Shown here one piece after another: positions 43,746-53,461 of a DNA stretch of 64,000 bases. A model generated the notes under the pieces. That model had not been told where the DNA came from and searched no databases. It saw nothing but the letters and a program-made list of their open reading frames with translations. The DNA comes from Chondrinema litorale (GTDB lineage Bacteria; Bacteroidota; Bacteroidia; Cytophagales; Flammeovirgaceae), in contig NZ_CP111049.1 in assembly GCF_026250525.1 (NCBI RefSeq), positions 203,759 through 267,758 of the forward strand. Direction: 5' to 3'. The position numbers and the translations under genes are program-made. Every line of letters begins with the position of its first letter. Position 1 is the stretch's first letter.

Positions 43746-44396
43746 TTATATCTTCCACTGTTCTTTATTGTAGGCACTATCCCAAAACATCCATTCCATT
43801 TGAGAAGCCTTAATAAATACTTTTTCCATCTGGGCACGTCTTCTATCAGAAGTTTTTCGGGCAAAATAATTAGCTGTGTCAATGGCCATGCTAACAGAAT
43901 TTGCAAACTCTTCACCAGCATAGGTATTAATCCATTTGAGATAAGGATTATCGTGGGCTATTTGATGTGATAAAATGTAATCTCCTACTTCTTTATAAAT
44001 TGTAAAGCAAGGTAAAACGGCTGCAATTCCTACTTCTAATGGTTGGGTATTTACAACTCTGCTCAAATAACTGATATACAACTGGCAAGTAGGAGAATGA
44101 CTCGGAACCCCTTTGCTGTGCTTGAGATAATTATGGTGCAAACTGGCTTCTACTAGAATAATGCCCGAAGCGGCATTTAAGAAAAACTGTGAATATTCTA
44201 TCTCATCTATCTTGCAGCCAAGAGTGGCCAAGGTTCTGCGATACTCAGATAAGTACAAAGCATCTTGTTCAATATAATAAGTAAAAATGCTTCTGTCTAA
44301 AGTTCCAGCCATCAACTCTTTTATAAAATCCTGCTCGATGATTGACTGGTATATGTGTTCTATTTGAGGTCTTACTGTACGATACCAAGTTGCCAT
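43746..44396 (-). CDS. tenA: TenA family aminopyrimidine aminohydrolase (thiaminase II)
   Basis: A 216-residue TenA protein of the classical cysteine type. Cys130 lies in AAVLPCFTIYKEVG (nucleophile), Asp45 in YYIEQDALYL (pyrimidine contact), TYAGEEF (about 158) and QMEWMFWDSAY near the C-terminus. It hydrolyses aminopyrimidine salvage products to HMP for thiamine synthesis. No THI-box riboswitch (TPP) was seen in the 89-base upstream spacer. Transcribed with the following 4-TM genes. Confidence 0.93.
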   Translation of the reverse strand: MATWYRTVRPQIEHIYQSIIEQDFIKELMAGTLDRSIFTYYIEQDALYLSEYRRTLATLGCKIDEIEYSQFFLNAASGIILVEASLHHNYLKHSKGVPSHSPTCQLYISYLSRVVNTQPLEVGIAAVLPCFTIYKEVGDYILSHQIAHDNPYLKWINTYAGEEFANSVSMAIDTANYFARKTSDRRRAQMEKVFIKASQMEWMFWDSAYNKEQWKI

Positions 44397-44485
44397 GTTA
44401 GTAATAAGTTTTTTCTTTAATATAGAGAATTAAAAAATTAAAGAAAAAGGAATTACTAGTATAAAAAAAATCATTTTAGCCCTTA

Positions 44486-45871
44486 TTAAGCCGACATGTT
44501 ATTTAATTGATTCTGCTTAACTTCTACAGGAATAATTATTTTAAATTTAGTGCCTTTTGTAATTTTACTATTTACATCAATTTCTCCATTCAATTCTTTT
44601 ATCGCTTGTTTCACTATAAATAAACCTAATCCATTCCCTTTGGATTTATTTGATGCTTTAAAAAACATATCAAACAAATGCGACATATCTTTTTCTTCTA
44701 TACCAATGCCATTGTCGGTAACATAAATTGAAAGAATATTATCTTCTCCCAAAAAGATTTCAACATTTACTTCTGGTTTCTGATAATTGAAAATGATCGC
44801 GTTCTCCACCAATGCTTTTAGTATTAATTTAATTAATGTTGGCTTTGAGTAGAAAGTCGTAACATCAGTCTGATATTGAAAATTGATGTTCGCATCGTAG
44901 TGAGAAAATTCTTTTGTTACAAAGTCTTTCAACTTTTCAAATGTAATTAGCTGGCATTCAGAAGATTTATTACTAATTGTACTGATCATTAAAAGCTTCT
45001 CAAGTGTTTTTGCCATTTCACCAACTACAGTATTACATTCGTTCCAATAAACACTTTGTACATTCTCAATTTTAGCAAGTTCTAATAAACCTTCAATTCT
45101 TGCCAATGGCCCTCTTAAATCGTGCGAAGTACGATATAAAAACAAGTTTAATTCTTCTTTTGCCAGAATTAGTTCTTCGGTTCTTTTTGTAACTATCTCT
45201 TCTAGATTTAAATTAGTTTGCTGTACTGTTTTATTTGCATCTTTAAGCTTCTCAGATTTACTTAAAATTTCATCTCTTTGATTCTTGATTTTAATATTCT
45301 GATATGCCATTGCCAGCGTTTTATTGTAATTATCAAAAGACCAATAACCACATATTAGAAAGATGATATTTGCCAAAAAGATATGAATGAGAAAGGTATT
45401 CAAATCCATGAAATTCAATTGCGTAAAATAAATTTCTTCATTGCCAGTAAACTGCAAATAGGCAAACAATCCGTGGTGAATAATTACAATTGATACAAGG
45501 GGTAAATGTAACTTCCAATTTTGATAAACTATCAATAAGGTACAGCCAATAAAAACCCAAAAATGCATTTCAAATAATCCATGCATTTGATAGATAAATT
45601 GCGCCATAAATACTGCATACACTGCACTTGCAACATATTGATTTAGAGTACTTTGGGGTAATAGTATTTTAGACGTGTAGTAAGAAATGAGGTTTAATAA
45701 GCCAACACCAATTCCTATAATCCATGTATTGTAAATAGGTGCTATACATAAGCCAAAAATAAAATAACCCAATAAGGTATAAGAAGTAATTTTATCCCCT
45801 TTTTTCCTTATGTTCTTAAAGATCAAGTTGTGTTGTTCTTTGCTAATTATTGCTTTTAGTTTGTTATGCAT
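44486..45871 (-). CDS. Membrane histidine kinase with EMHF-type sensor region
   Basis: About 461 residues from the ATG at 45871 (a GTG 30 bases upstream is less likely). About six membrane segments in the N-terminal 190 residues contain HGLFEMHFWVFIGCTLLIVY, and IIHHGLFAYL further on; similar histidine-rich 'EMHFHFF' membrane segments occur in diverse sensory proteins. A coiled coil follows, then the kinase core with phospho-accepting His in FLYRTSHDLRGPLAR (His260 counting from the GTG), N-box NAIIFNYQKP, DNGIGIEEKDMSHL and GNGLGLFIVKQAIKEL. No response regulator gene is nearby. Cytoplasmic output unknown. Confidence 0.9.
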   Translation of the reverse strand: MHNKLKAIISKEQHNLIFKNIRKKGDKITSYTLLGYFIFGLCIAPIYNTWIIGIGVGLLNLISYYTSKILLPQSTLNQYVASAVYAVFMAQFIYQMHGLFEMHFWVFIGCTLLIVYQNWKLHLPLVSIVIIHHGLFAYLQFTGNEEIYFTQLNFMDLNTFLIHIFLANIIFLICGYWSFDNYNKTLAMAYQNIKIKNQRDEILSKSEKLKDANKTVQQTNLNLEEIVTKRTEELILAKEELNLFLYRTSHDLRGPLARIEGLLELAKIENVQSVYWNECNTVVGEMAKTLEKLLMISTISNKSSECQLITFEKLKDFVTKEFSHYDANINFQYQTDVTTFYSKPTLIKLILKALVENAIIFNYQKPEVNVEIFLGEDNILSIYVTDNGIGIEEKDMSHLFDMFFKASNKSKGNGLGLFIVKQAIKELNGEIDVNSKITKGTKFKIIIPVEVKQNQLNNMSA

Positions 45872-46049
45872 AACTTGGTTGCTTTCACGAATAAGCAGCA
45901 CTATTTCTTCTCATTATTTCCAAAAGATCTCCGCTTTTAGACTAGTTTATGTTTGAAAAAATATGATGACTTATATTTTATTATATTTCTCAAAAACGGT
46001 TTAAAACTACATTAATTTTTATCCGATAACATTTATTCAATTGTAATAT

Positions 46050-46092
46050 ATTTAAATAAAAAAAGGAATGCTTCAAAAAGAAGCATTCCTTG
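46050..46092 (-). terminator. Intrinsic terminator of the FtsX-type permease gene
   Basis: Inverted repeat AAGGAATGCTT (46063-46073) / AAGCATTCCTT (46081-46091), 7-nt loop. On the minus strand it is followed by a T run; it lies 20 bases after the permease stop. Confidence 0.88.
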
Positions 46093-46112
46093 TTAAAAAG
46101 AAAGTTAGGACA

Positions 46113-48557
46113 TCACTCAGCCTTCAGTGTTTCTGCCGGATTATTTCTGGAAACTTTTCCCAATTGCATAGAAACTGTGACAATCAAAACAAATAAGATT
46201 ACAGCCAGAGCAAGCATAAAATTCACAGTGCTAATCTCTATTCTGTAAACATAGTTTTGAAGCCAACGCTCCATAATAACCCAAGTGAGAGGGATGGTAA
46301 CGATAGTGCCAATGATAGTTAGTATAATAAAATTTTTACTTAGCAATACGAAAATAGAAGTGAGGTTTGCTCCTAGAATTTTTCTTACTGCGATCTCTTT
46401 TTCTTTTGTTTTTAAGGTATAAGATAGCATACCAAAAATACCTAGAAAAGCAATTACAATTGCCATGGTAGAAAATAGATAAATTAATCGTAATTGCTGT
46501 TGTTCTTTTTCATAAAGTCTATTGTAAAGATCATCGAGAAAAGCATATTCTAAAGAGTAAGCAGGAAAGTTATCTTTCCATACATTCTCTATATCAGCAA
46601 TAGTTTGTCTTATATCTTTTCCGTCAACTTTAAGCAAAATGTTGTTTAGCCAAACTGGTTCGTTTATTAGAACCACCGGATCGATTTTGCTTTTTAAACT
46701 CTCTTGGTGGTAGTCTTTAATTACACCTACAATTTCTCCTCTTTGTAAATTAATGTCTCCTATACTCCAACCAAACTGCTTTCCAATAGCTTCTTCTGCA
46801 TTTTGCCAGCCCACCATTTTCATGGCAGTTTCGTTTATAATGTATTCTCTCGGCTCGCTTTGTAAATAAGCTATCAGGTTATTTTTTACTTCTTCACTCA
46901 ACTCATTCTCAGGTTTTGCTTTAAAGCTTCTACCTGCCAACAAATCCACATTCAATACATCCAGAAAATCTGAGTCTACTACTTGAATATCCATTACAAT
47001 AGGATTTTCTAAGCCTTCTGTTTTTCCTTCGGCATACACAGGACCTGTATCTCTAATAGCCTCAGTAGGTATTTGCATTACACCACAAACTCCCTGAATA
47101 CCAGCAATTTGATTTATTTCATTTTTAACAAAATCGTATTTATACTTTACTGGTTGCGGTACATTAGTAATAGCAAGTATCTGCTCTTTTTCGAATCCTA
47201 AATTTTTATTTACCAGAAACTCAAATTGAGATTGCGTAATTAATGCACTGCTAATTAATACAATGCATAAAACTAATTGAAAGGCAATTAAAAAGTTTTT
47301 TACCCCAAAAATTTTGTTTGCCGGGTTAAAGCCAGTTTTATTTTTAACAGCTAAAATGATATTGCTCTTAGATAGTATAAAAGCCGGATAATAGCCTGCT
47401 AAACTTCCGATGATTATAGAAAATAACAAAGCAAAAGGAACAATTGCTGTGACATTTGAAGCAATAGGTAAAAACTGCTGAAAATACGGAAGTAACATAT
47501 ATACTAGCAAAACTCCTATAAAAGCTGCTAAAAATGTAACTACATTGGCTTCTAGCAAAAAGTAAAATTTCAAGTTTGCTTTAGATGAACCAAGCACTTT
47601 TCGCATACCAATCTCTCTTAATCTTTTAAGCGATTGAGCCACATTTAGGTTGATAAAGTTTATCGCTGACATAATCAGAATAAACAAAGCAACAATGGCA
47701 AATATGTACAAATAAGAGATATTCCCATTCGCCTTAATCTCTCTCGCCAAATCAGAATGTAAATGAATATCTTTTAATGATTGAAGAGGTAATGTATATT
47801 TTGCAGCATCTTCTGCTTTCAAATTATCCTTAATAAAATCTGGTAATTTGGCCTGTAAAGCTGTAATATCTGTCTCATTTTCTAGTAATAAATATGTATA
47901 AGCCCAACCAGTTCTATCATTTTCAGAACTGAAAGAAGTGAGCATATTTACTGGCAAATGTGTGTTTTCTGGTACATCTTCAATCACACCAGTTACCTTG
48001 TATAACTCTTTCTCTGTTCCTGTTTTATTGAGAATATAAAGATCTTTGTTTAGCACATTATCAGTTCCGAAAAACTGATTAGCAAGTGACTGAGTAAGTA
48101 CTACTGAATGTGGTTCTACCAGCGCTTTATCTGGGTTGCCGTCTATAAATTGAAAATCAAAAACTTCAAAAACTGCTGCATCTGTCGTATAGGCATTTTG
48201 TATTTTAAATGCATCATCTCCTACCTGAATATTTCTTGGTTCATAATCCTGAAACCTGATTAATTTTTTGATTTCTGGATAGCTTTCTGGCAATTTATTT
48301 ATCCAATCTTGATTAATTCTTGCCCAATGCATATCGTAATTCGCATCCTGTATATGCATTGTTATACGAGCAATGCTTTTACCTTTTTTATGGAAATTCT
48401 CATAACTCAGTTCATTCAAAATGAACAGAAGTAAGAAAAAGCATAATGTAAAGCCAATTGCTAAACCTGCTACATTAATTACCGAAAACAGCTTGTTTCT
48501 TTTAAGCTGCCTGAAAATAATTTTCAGATAATTGGTGAGTAAATATTGCAGATTCAT
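46113..48557 (-). CDS. FtsX/MacB-type ABC transporter permease
   Basis: An 814-residue permease with the long form common in Bacteroidota: N-terminal TM (FSVINVAGLAIGFTLCFFLL), MacB-like periplasmic core, three TM (about 280-400), second periplasmic domain, three TM at the end (IVIAFLGIFGMLSYTLKTKE). The closing SRNNPAETLKAE is the usual ABC-permease end. The paired ATPase is not in the window. Substrate unknown; likely antimicrobial, lipoprotein or peptide efflux. Same type as the PadR-linked permease at 50326. Confidence 0.9.
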   Translation of the reverse strand: MNLQYLLTNYLKIIFRQLKRNKLFSVINVAGLAIGFTLCFFLLLFILNELSYENFHKKGKSIARITMHIQDANYDMHWARINQDWINKLPESYPEIKKLIRFQDYEPRNIQVGDDAFKIQNAYTTDAAVFEVFDFQFIDGNPDKALVEPHSVVLTQSLANQFFGTDNVLNKDLYILNKTGTEKELYKVTGVIEDVPENTHLPVNMLTSFSSENDRTGWAYTYLLLENETDITALQAKLPDFIKDNLKAEDAAKYTLPLQSLKDIHLHSDLAREIKANGNISYLYIFAIVALFILIMSAINFINLNVAQSLKRLREIGMRKVLGSSKANLKFYFLLEANVVTFLAAFIGVLLVYMLLPYFQQFLPIASNVTAIVPFALLFSIIIGSLAGYYPAFILSKSNIILAVKNKTGFNPANKIFGVKNFLIAFQLVLCIVLISSALITQSQFEFLVNKNLGFEKEQILAITNVPQPVKYKYDFVKNEINQIAGIQGVCGVMQIPTEAIRDTGPVYAEGKTEGLENPIVMDIQVVDSDFLDVLNVDLLAGRSFKAKPENELSEEVKNNLIAYLQSEPREYIINETAMKMVGWQNAEEAIGKQFGWSIGDINLQRGEIVGVIKDYHQESLKSKIDPVVLINEPVWLNNILLKVDGKDIRQTIADIENVWKDNFPAYSLEYAFLDDLYNRLYEKEQQQLRLIYLFSTMAIVIAFLGIFGMLSYTLKTKEKEIAVRKILGANLTSIFVLLSKNFIILTIIGTIVTIPLTWVIMERWLQNYVYRIEISTVNFMLALAVILFVLIVTVSMQLGKVSRNNPAETLKAE

Positions 48558-48828
48558 AAGTGACTTTTTCTTTAAAATGCATGAAACTTTAAAAGGGATG
48601 CCTGCGAATTTCAGTTTACATAAATTTTCTTTCCGATTATAAAATCATCTGATATAAGTAGAATTAAATAAAGGAAGCTAACCGCTTTGCTCCCATTCTA
48701 TAAAATGTACAAAAAACTACATTATCTGTGCAAACCTTTTCGCATATAATGCATTTATCTTTATAACAGCCTAAAATATCTAGGCAAATTCAACCAGAAG
48801 ATAAATTATAAAACTACCAACATAAACG

Positions 48829-49803
48829 ATGACAACCAGCAAGTTTTACCCAACTGCTATATTTACTGTATTTCTATGTTTCTTTTTTAGTTTCACCAAC
48901 AAAGTAAAGGCACAAGGCAGATTTAGAAACCAGTTAGAATTAAATGTAGATAATGATGTTTTTATCTGGTATACAAACAGCGATAGATATTACACTTTCG
49001 GAATCGGCCTATCTTATATCAGACATCTCCCAACAGAAAAAGAATCTCGGCACTTTCTAAAAAATATTTTCCCAAATAGCCAAGGATACATTAGTACCTA
49101 TAAGTTAAAATTGCAGGCATATACTCCTGGTAACTTAAAAGAAAGCAGCGATGCCAGTTCATTTGACAGGCCTTTTGCTGGTTGGCTATACGGGCAATAC
49201 ACAGTTTCTACTCGCATAAACAATTACAATTTACAAGTTGGCTTTAATGCTGGTGTTTTAGGCTCTGCATCAGGAGCTGGCAGGTTTCAAAACTGGTTTC
49301 ATGGATTAATAAATAACGATCCGGTAGAAGGTTGGGAAAATCAGATTGAAAATCAACCCGGAGTACATTTGCTGGTGAATTTGAGAAGAGCACTTATCAA
49401 AAAAAGCTGGATGAACATTAGCATGGAAACAGATCTTTCGTTAGGTAATATTTTCTTAGATGCTTACCCCAAAGCAAGATTAAACTTAGGCAAAATGAAT
49501 TCTGTTGATGCTAGTGCTTTGTACAACAACTGGCTTAAAGATTCAGACAGTCCAGAGTTTTTTATATCGCTATCTGGTGGTGTAAAGCTTATTGGTTACA
49601 ATGCCACCATACAAGGTGGAATATTTGAAGAACAAGTATTTCCACCTAGAGAATTAAACAGAACTGTTGGTATAGTTACTTTAGGAGCTTACATGAATAT
49701 CTATAGATTTGCTGGCTCTTTTGAGCTTGTTCATTCTAGAGGTGAAGTGGCAGAAGCTTACGATCACAAGTATGGAAAAGTAAATTTCAGTTTCTTGTTT
49801 TAA
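48829..49803 (+). CDS. LpxR family lipid A deacylase-like outer membrane protein
   Basis: A 324-residue protein with signal peptide (to KVKAQG, about 30) and a 12-strand type barrel pattern, ending in phenylalanine (KVNFSFLF). The opening LELNVDNDVFIWYTNSDRYY corresponds to the conserved 'ND' and 'DRYYT' segments of LpxR (DUF2219), and DRPFAGWLYGQYTV, FHGLINNDPVEGW fit the family. LpxR removes the 3'-acyloxyacyl group of lipid A. Single gene. Confidence 0.85.
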   Translation: MTTSKFYPTAIFTVFLCFFFSFTNKVKAQGRFRNQLELNVDNDVFIWYTNSDRYYTFGIGLSYIRHLPTEKESRHFLKNIFPNSQGYISTYKLKLQAYTPGNLKESSDASSFDRPFAGWLYGQYTVSTRINNYNLQVGFNAGVLGSASGAGRFQNWFHGLINNDPVEGWENQIENQPGVHLLVNLRRALIKKSWMNISMETDLSLGNIFLDAYPKARLNLGKMNSVDASALYNNWLKDSDSPEFFISLSGGVKLIGYNATIQGGIFEEQVFPPRELNRTVGIVTLGAYMNIYRFAGSFELVHSRGEVAEAYDHKYGKVNFSFLF

Positions 49804-49944
49804 TTCACTTATCAATACATATAAAATATTCACATAATTTTCTTTTAAAATGAATACTGTTTAAGGTGTTGATTATCAATATTTTATATCTATACATCTA
49901 TTTTTTCTCTTCTTTTTAATTCTCCGTTCATCATAAAACTATAG

Positions 49945-49971
49945 TTTGAAAAGCTATTTGTTATAATTTTG
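49945..49971 (+). promoter_or_regulatory. Bacteroidota-type promoter of the PadR operon
   Basis: TTTG (49945-49948) and TAATTTTG (49964-49971, matching TAnnTTTG), 15 bases apart, slightly shorter than the usual spacing. Start codon of padR follows 26 bases later. Confidence 0.5.
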
Positions 49972-49983
49972 TATATTATACAA
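49969..49983. promoter_or_regulatory. Palindromic operator, probably for PadR
   Basis: Perfect inverted repeat TTGTATA-T-TATACAA, 15 bp, overlapping the -7 element and lying 13 bases before the padR start. Position and symmetry fit autoregulation by the adjacent PadR. Confidence 0.65.
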
Positions 49984-49996
49984 TGTATAAGTTACT

Positions 49997-50326
49997 ATGA
50001 AAAACAAAGGTTTAGGAGAATTTGAAGAGCTGATACTATTAGCCGTTTGCATATTAGAAGGTGAAGCTTATGGTATATCTGTAAAAAAGGAAGTTGAAAA
50101 ACATTCTGGAAGATCAATTCTACTTGGTGCTGTACACATTACCTTGTACCGTTTGCAAGACAAAGGACTACTCACTTCTGAAATGGGAGGCAATTCTGAT
50201 AAACGGGGAGACAGAAGAAAACGACTGTTCAAAATTACAGAAATTGGTATGAAACAATTGCATGCTGCACAAGAAGTACGCATCAAAATGTGGCAAAGAA
50301 TTCCAAAACTAAAACCCAGTTTCTAA
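49997..50326 (+). CDS. PadR family transcription regulator
   Basis: A 109-residue winged-helix regulator: GEFEELILLAVCILEGEAYG, IKKEVEKHSG, SILLGAVHITLYRLQDKGLL and GDRRKRLFKITEIG, all typical of PadR. It controls the linked permease, whose ATG overlaps its stop by one base (TAATG). PadR-permease pairs are common in Cytophagales and respond to antimicrobials. Confidence 0.93.
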   Translation: MKNKGLGEFEELILLAVCILEGEAYGISVKKEVEKHSGRSILLGAVHITLYRLQDKGLLTSEMGGNSDKRGDRRKRLFKITEIGMKQLHAAQEVRIKMWQRIPKLKPSF

Positions 50327-53067
50327 TGAGTAAATCAGACAATAACAAAACGCCCTCTTTGGCAAACTGGCTCATTTCCAAATTTTTAGATGATGCCTAT
50401 ATAGAAGAATTTCTTGGCGACTTACAAGAAATGTATGAAGAAAGAAAAGCTGAAAAAAGTGCTTTCTATGCAAAACTTTTCTATTGGATAGATGCCTTTC
50501 ATCTGCTTTTTGGTTTCTCATCCATACGCATTTTTAAATCTCAAAATAGCAATCTCATGATCAGGAATATGCTTAAAATTGCATGGCGAAATGCACTGCG
50601 ACAAAAACAATATACTACTCTTAATTTACTCGGCCTCACACTAGGAATAACAACCTGTTTCATCATTGGTTTGTATGTGCATTATGAATCGACTTACGAT
50701 ACTTTTTTTAAGGATGCAGATAAAGTGTACAGGGTAAATCAGCCAAATATTTGGGGAGATTGGACAGCCATTTCTTCTACCACCGGACCTAATGTAGCTA
50801 CTGCTTTAAAAACAGATATTCCAGAATTTGAAGAAGTTACAAGAATCTTAAGTTACGGTGATCAAACAGTTAAATATGAAGAAGATAGTATACAACTGAA
50901 ATCTTTTCAAGAACTCGCTTTCTTTCTAGTCGACGAAAATTTCTTTGATGTATTCTCATTTAATGTGGTTGAAGGGAATGCTAAAACCACATTAAAAGAT
51001 GCCAACAGTGTAATTATGACACAAGAAACTGCATTTCGCTATTTCGGTCACCAAGATGCTGTAGGCCATACAATAAATGTAAAACAGTATGATGGAAGCT
51101 GGCAGAATTATACAGTAGGAGCTGTAATTACTAACATCCCAGAAAAATCTCACTTGCAATTTGATATGCTTACCTCTTTAAATAGCATAGATGCGCAAAT
51201 GAAAAGAGATGGCTGGAAATGGATTTGGACAGGTTTTTCTACTTATGTAAAAGTAAATGAAGGAACTGACATCGCTGCACTTACAGAAAAAATACAAGCT
51301 GTACCACCTAAATGGGCTCCACCAACAACAGAGCAAATTTTTAATCAAACTTTTGAAGAATTTACTGCCGGATATCCTTGGAAATTATATCTACAGCCTC
51401 TCAAAGATATTTACCTTTCCAGTGAACCAGATGTACATCGATTTGGACCAACTGGTAATCCGCAATTTGTTAAGTTATTTATTGCCATTGGTATTTTGGT
51501 GCTACTGTTATCTAGCATCAACTTTATGAATTTGTCCACTGCCAGATCGGCTAACAGATCTAAAGAAGTTGGCATTAGAAAAGTGATGGGCTCACGCAGA
51601 AACATGTTAATCAATCAATTTGTATTTGAGTCTACCCTGTATGTTTTTGCTAGCACTATTGCCGCTTTAATTCTAGTTGAGCTTACTTTACCCATATTCA
51701 ATTCTATATCTGGTAAGCACATCGAACTTTTGTCATTATTACAGCTCCCTCTAACCATAGGTTTAATACTATTATTCATTATTACTCTGGGAGTGATCGC
51801 CGGAAGTTACCCAGCTTTTTACCTGTCTTCTTTCAATCCAATTGAAACTTTAAAAGGAAAAGTAAGTGCAGGCTTTAAAGGCAGCAAGGTAAGAAATGGA
51901 CTTGTTGTTTTTCAGTTTACTATCTCCATTGTATTGATTATCTGTACTTTTTTCGTGCAGAAACAATTGGCTTATACTTCTACTCTAGATGTTGGTTTTG
52001 CAAAAGATAATGTACTTCAATTACACCATATTGAACAATTGGGCTTTGATACAGAAGGACTTAAAAATCAATTGAGTGCTTTTCCAGAAATTAAAAAAAT
52101 AGGAAAGTCTTTTGGCTTACCGCCAAATATTTGGTCTGGTGATAGGTACAAATCTGCAGAACCAGAAAGTGAAGTAGTACAATTTAGAAATGTGAGAACA
52201 GAAGCAGATTTTCTGGACTTACTCGGCTTAGAATTTATCACTGGTAGAAATTTTAATGAAGAGAATTCTTCTGATAAATTAAAGGTAATTCTAAATGAAG
52301 AAGCTGTAAAGCAAATAGGTTGGGGAAACAAAGATACTTATAATACAAATTCTCCAATTGGTAAAAAAATAGCCATTGCTTCTGGTAGCGAAGATGAATT
52401 TGAGGTAATTGGAGTAGTTAAAAATTTCAATTTTCATAGCCTAAAACAGAAAATCGATCCTTTAATAATCATCAATCACCAAAATGATAAAGTTTGGGAT
52501 TATGGAGCAGGAAATTCTTTTTATTCACTTCGATTAAATCCTGATGTAGTAAAAGATAAAGGAGATTTAGAGGAGTTGCTCAACAAGATTAAACAAGTAA
52601 TAAAAAACATAGATTCTTCTGTTCCTTTCGATTACACTTTTATGGATCAAGATTTTGAAGAGACTTTTAGGTTTGAGCAAAAAATGGCTACTATTCTTAA
52701 TATTTTTACCATAATGGCATTTACAATTGCTTGTATTGGTTTATTTGGTTTGGCTGCTTTCTCTGCGGAACAAAGACTAAAAGAATTGGGAATTAGAAAA
52801 GTATTAGGTGCAAATGTAGGGCAACTGGTAGTTTTATTTACATCCGAATTTACCCGTTTAATCTTAGTTTCTATTTTATTAGCTTCACCTATTGCTTGGT
52901 TTTTAGTAAATGAATGGTTGAAAGATTTTGCTTATAGAACCCCAATAGAAGTTTGGGTATTTATCATTGCAGCTAGCAGTGCTTTAATTATTTCTATCTT
53001 AACCATCTCTTACCAATCATTAACTGCCGCTTATAAAAATCCAGTTAATACTTTAAAGAGTGAATAA
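50326..53067 (+). CDS. FtsX/MacB-type ABC permease with N-terminal permease-prefix domain
   Basis: About 913 residues from the ATG at 50326, chosen because it overlaps the padR stop (TAATG) and fits the family start; an upstream ATG lies inside padR. Residues 1-85 are the permease-prefix domain (PSLANWLISKFLDDAYIEEF, GDLQEMYEERKAEKS), seen in permeases next to PadR genes. The rest is the MacB-type core and two TM groups, ending in ACIGLFGLAAFSAEQRLKEL and KNPVNTLKSE. Substrate unknown. The ATPase gene is not adjacent. Confidence 0.92.
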   Translation: MSKSDNNKTPSLANWLISKFLDDAYIEEFLGDLQEMYEERKAEKSAFYAKLFYWIDAFHLLFGFSSIRIFKSQNSNLMIRNMLKIAWRNALRQKQYTTLNLLGLTLGITTCFIIGLYVHYESTYDTFFKDADKVYRVNQPNIWGDWTAISSTTGPNVATALKTDIPEFEEVTRILSYGDQTVKYEEDSIQLKSFQELAFFLVDENFFDVFSFNVVEGNAKTTLKDANSVIMTQETAFRYFGHQDAVGHTINVKQYDGSWQNYTVGAVITNIPEKSHLQFDMLTSLNSIDAQMKRDGWKWIWTGFSTYVKVNEGTDIAALTEKIQAVPPKWAPPTTEQIFNQTFEEFTAGYPWKLYLQPLKDIYLSSEPDVHRFGPTGNPQFVKLFIAIGILVLLLSSINFMNLSTARSANRSKEVGIRKVMGSRRNMLINQFVFESTLYVFASTIAALILVELTLPIFNSISGKHIELLSLLQLPLTIGLILLFIITLGVIAGSYPAFYLSSFNPIETLKGKVSAGFKGSKVRNGLVVFQFTISIVLIICTFFVQKQLAYTSTLDVGFAKDNVLQLHHIEQLGFDTEGLKNQLSAFPEIKKIGKSFGLPPNIWSGDRYKSAEPESEVVQFRNVRTEADFLDLLGLEFITGRNFNEENSSDKLKVILNEEAVKQIGWGNKDTYNTNSPIGKKIAIASGSEDEFEVIGVVKNFNFHSLKQKIDPLIIINHQNDKVWDYGAGNSFYSLRLNPDVVKDKGDLEELLNKIKQVIKNIDSSVPFDYTFMDQDFEETFRFEQKMATILNIFTIMAFTIACIGLFGLAAFSAEQRLKELGIRKVLGANVGQLVVLFTSEFTRLILVSILLASPIAWFLVNEWLKDFAYRTPIEVWVFIIAASSALIISILTISYQSLTAAYKNPVNTLKSE

Positions 53068-53069
53068 CA

Positions 53070-53107
53070 AAAAAGCCTGTTTGATTCTAAGCAAACAGGC
53101 TTTTTTA
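53070..53107 (+). terminator. Intrinsic terminator of the PadR-permease operon
   Basis: Inverted repeat GCCTGTTTG (53074-53082) / CAAACAGGC (53092-53100) with 9-nt loop and TTTTTT tail. Confidence 0.92.
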
Positions 53108-53144
53108 ACTATATTTTAGATGTGTTTATCTGTGTTTTGATTCT

Positions 53145-53405
53145 TCAAAAAAGGAATTTCCAGATTCCAAAACAGATTAATATTGTAATAGATACAATTA
53201 AAAAGTTTTGGACAGCAACGATGAGCTTTTGCTGAATTTTATACTTTTTGGTAATTCTCTTAGCTTCTTCTGGACTCACCTTTTTAAATTCTAATTCAGG
53301 AGGTTTAATGAAAACATTATTTTTCATGCTTTCAAAAGGAGCCCCTTTGTATCTTAAGTCTCTATTTTGTTTAGATGAGTCAAATCCTGAACTTGCAAAT
53401 CCCAT
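53145..53405 (-). CDS. Small tail-anchored membrane protein, function unknown
   Basis: An 86-residue protein: polar N-terminal half with charged helix (KVSPEEAKRITKKYKIQQK) and one C-terminal membrane segment (about 66-86). No family recognised. It follows the MarR/EVE genes in the same direction, 56 bases downstream of the MarR stop. Confidence 0.55.
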   Translation of the reverse strand: MGFASSGFDSSKQNRDLRYKGAPFESMKNNVFIKPPELEFKKVSPEEAKRITKKYKIQQKLIVAVQNFLIVSITILICFGIWKFLF

Positions 53406-53461
53406 ATTTTACCTTGTTGTTCTGTAATTAATATAATGGGATTTGTCATCATTTACCATTA

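Noticed and set aside
44397..44485. TPP riboswitch upstream of tenA
   Set aside because: The spacer is short and has none of the conserved THI-box sequence segments.
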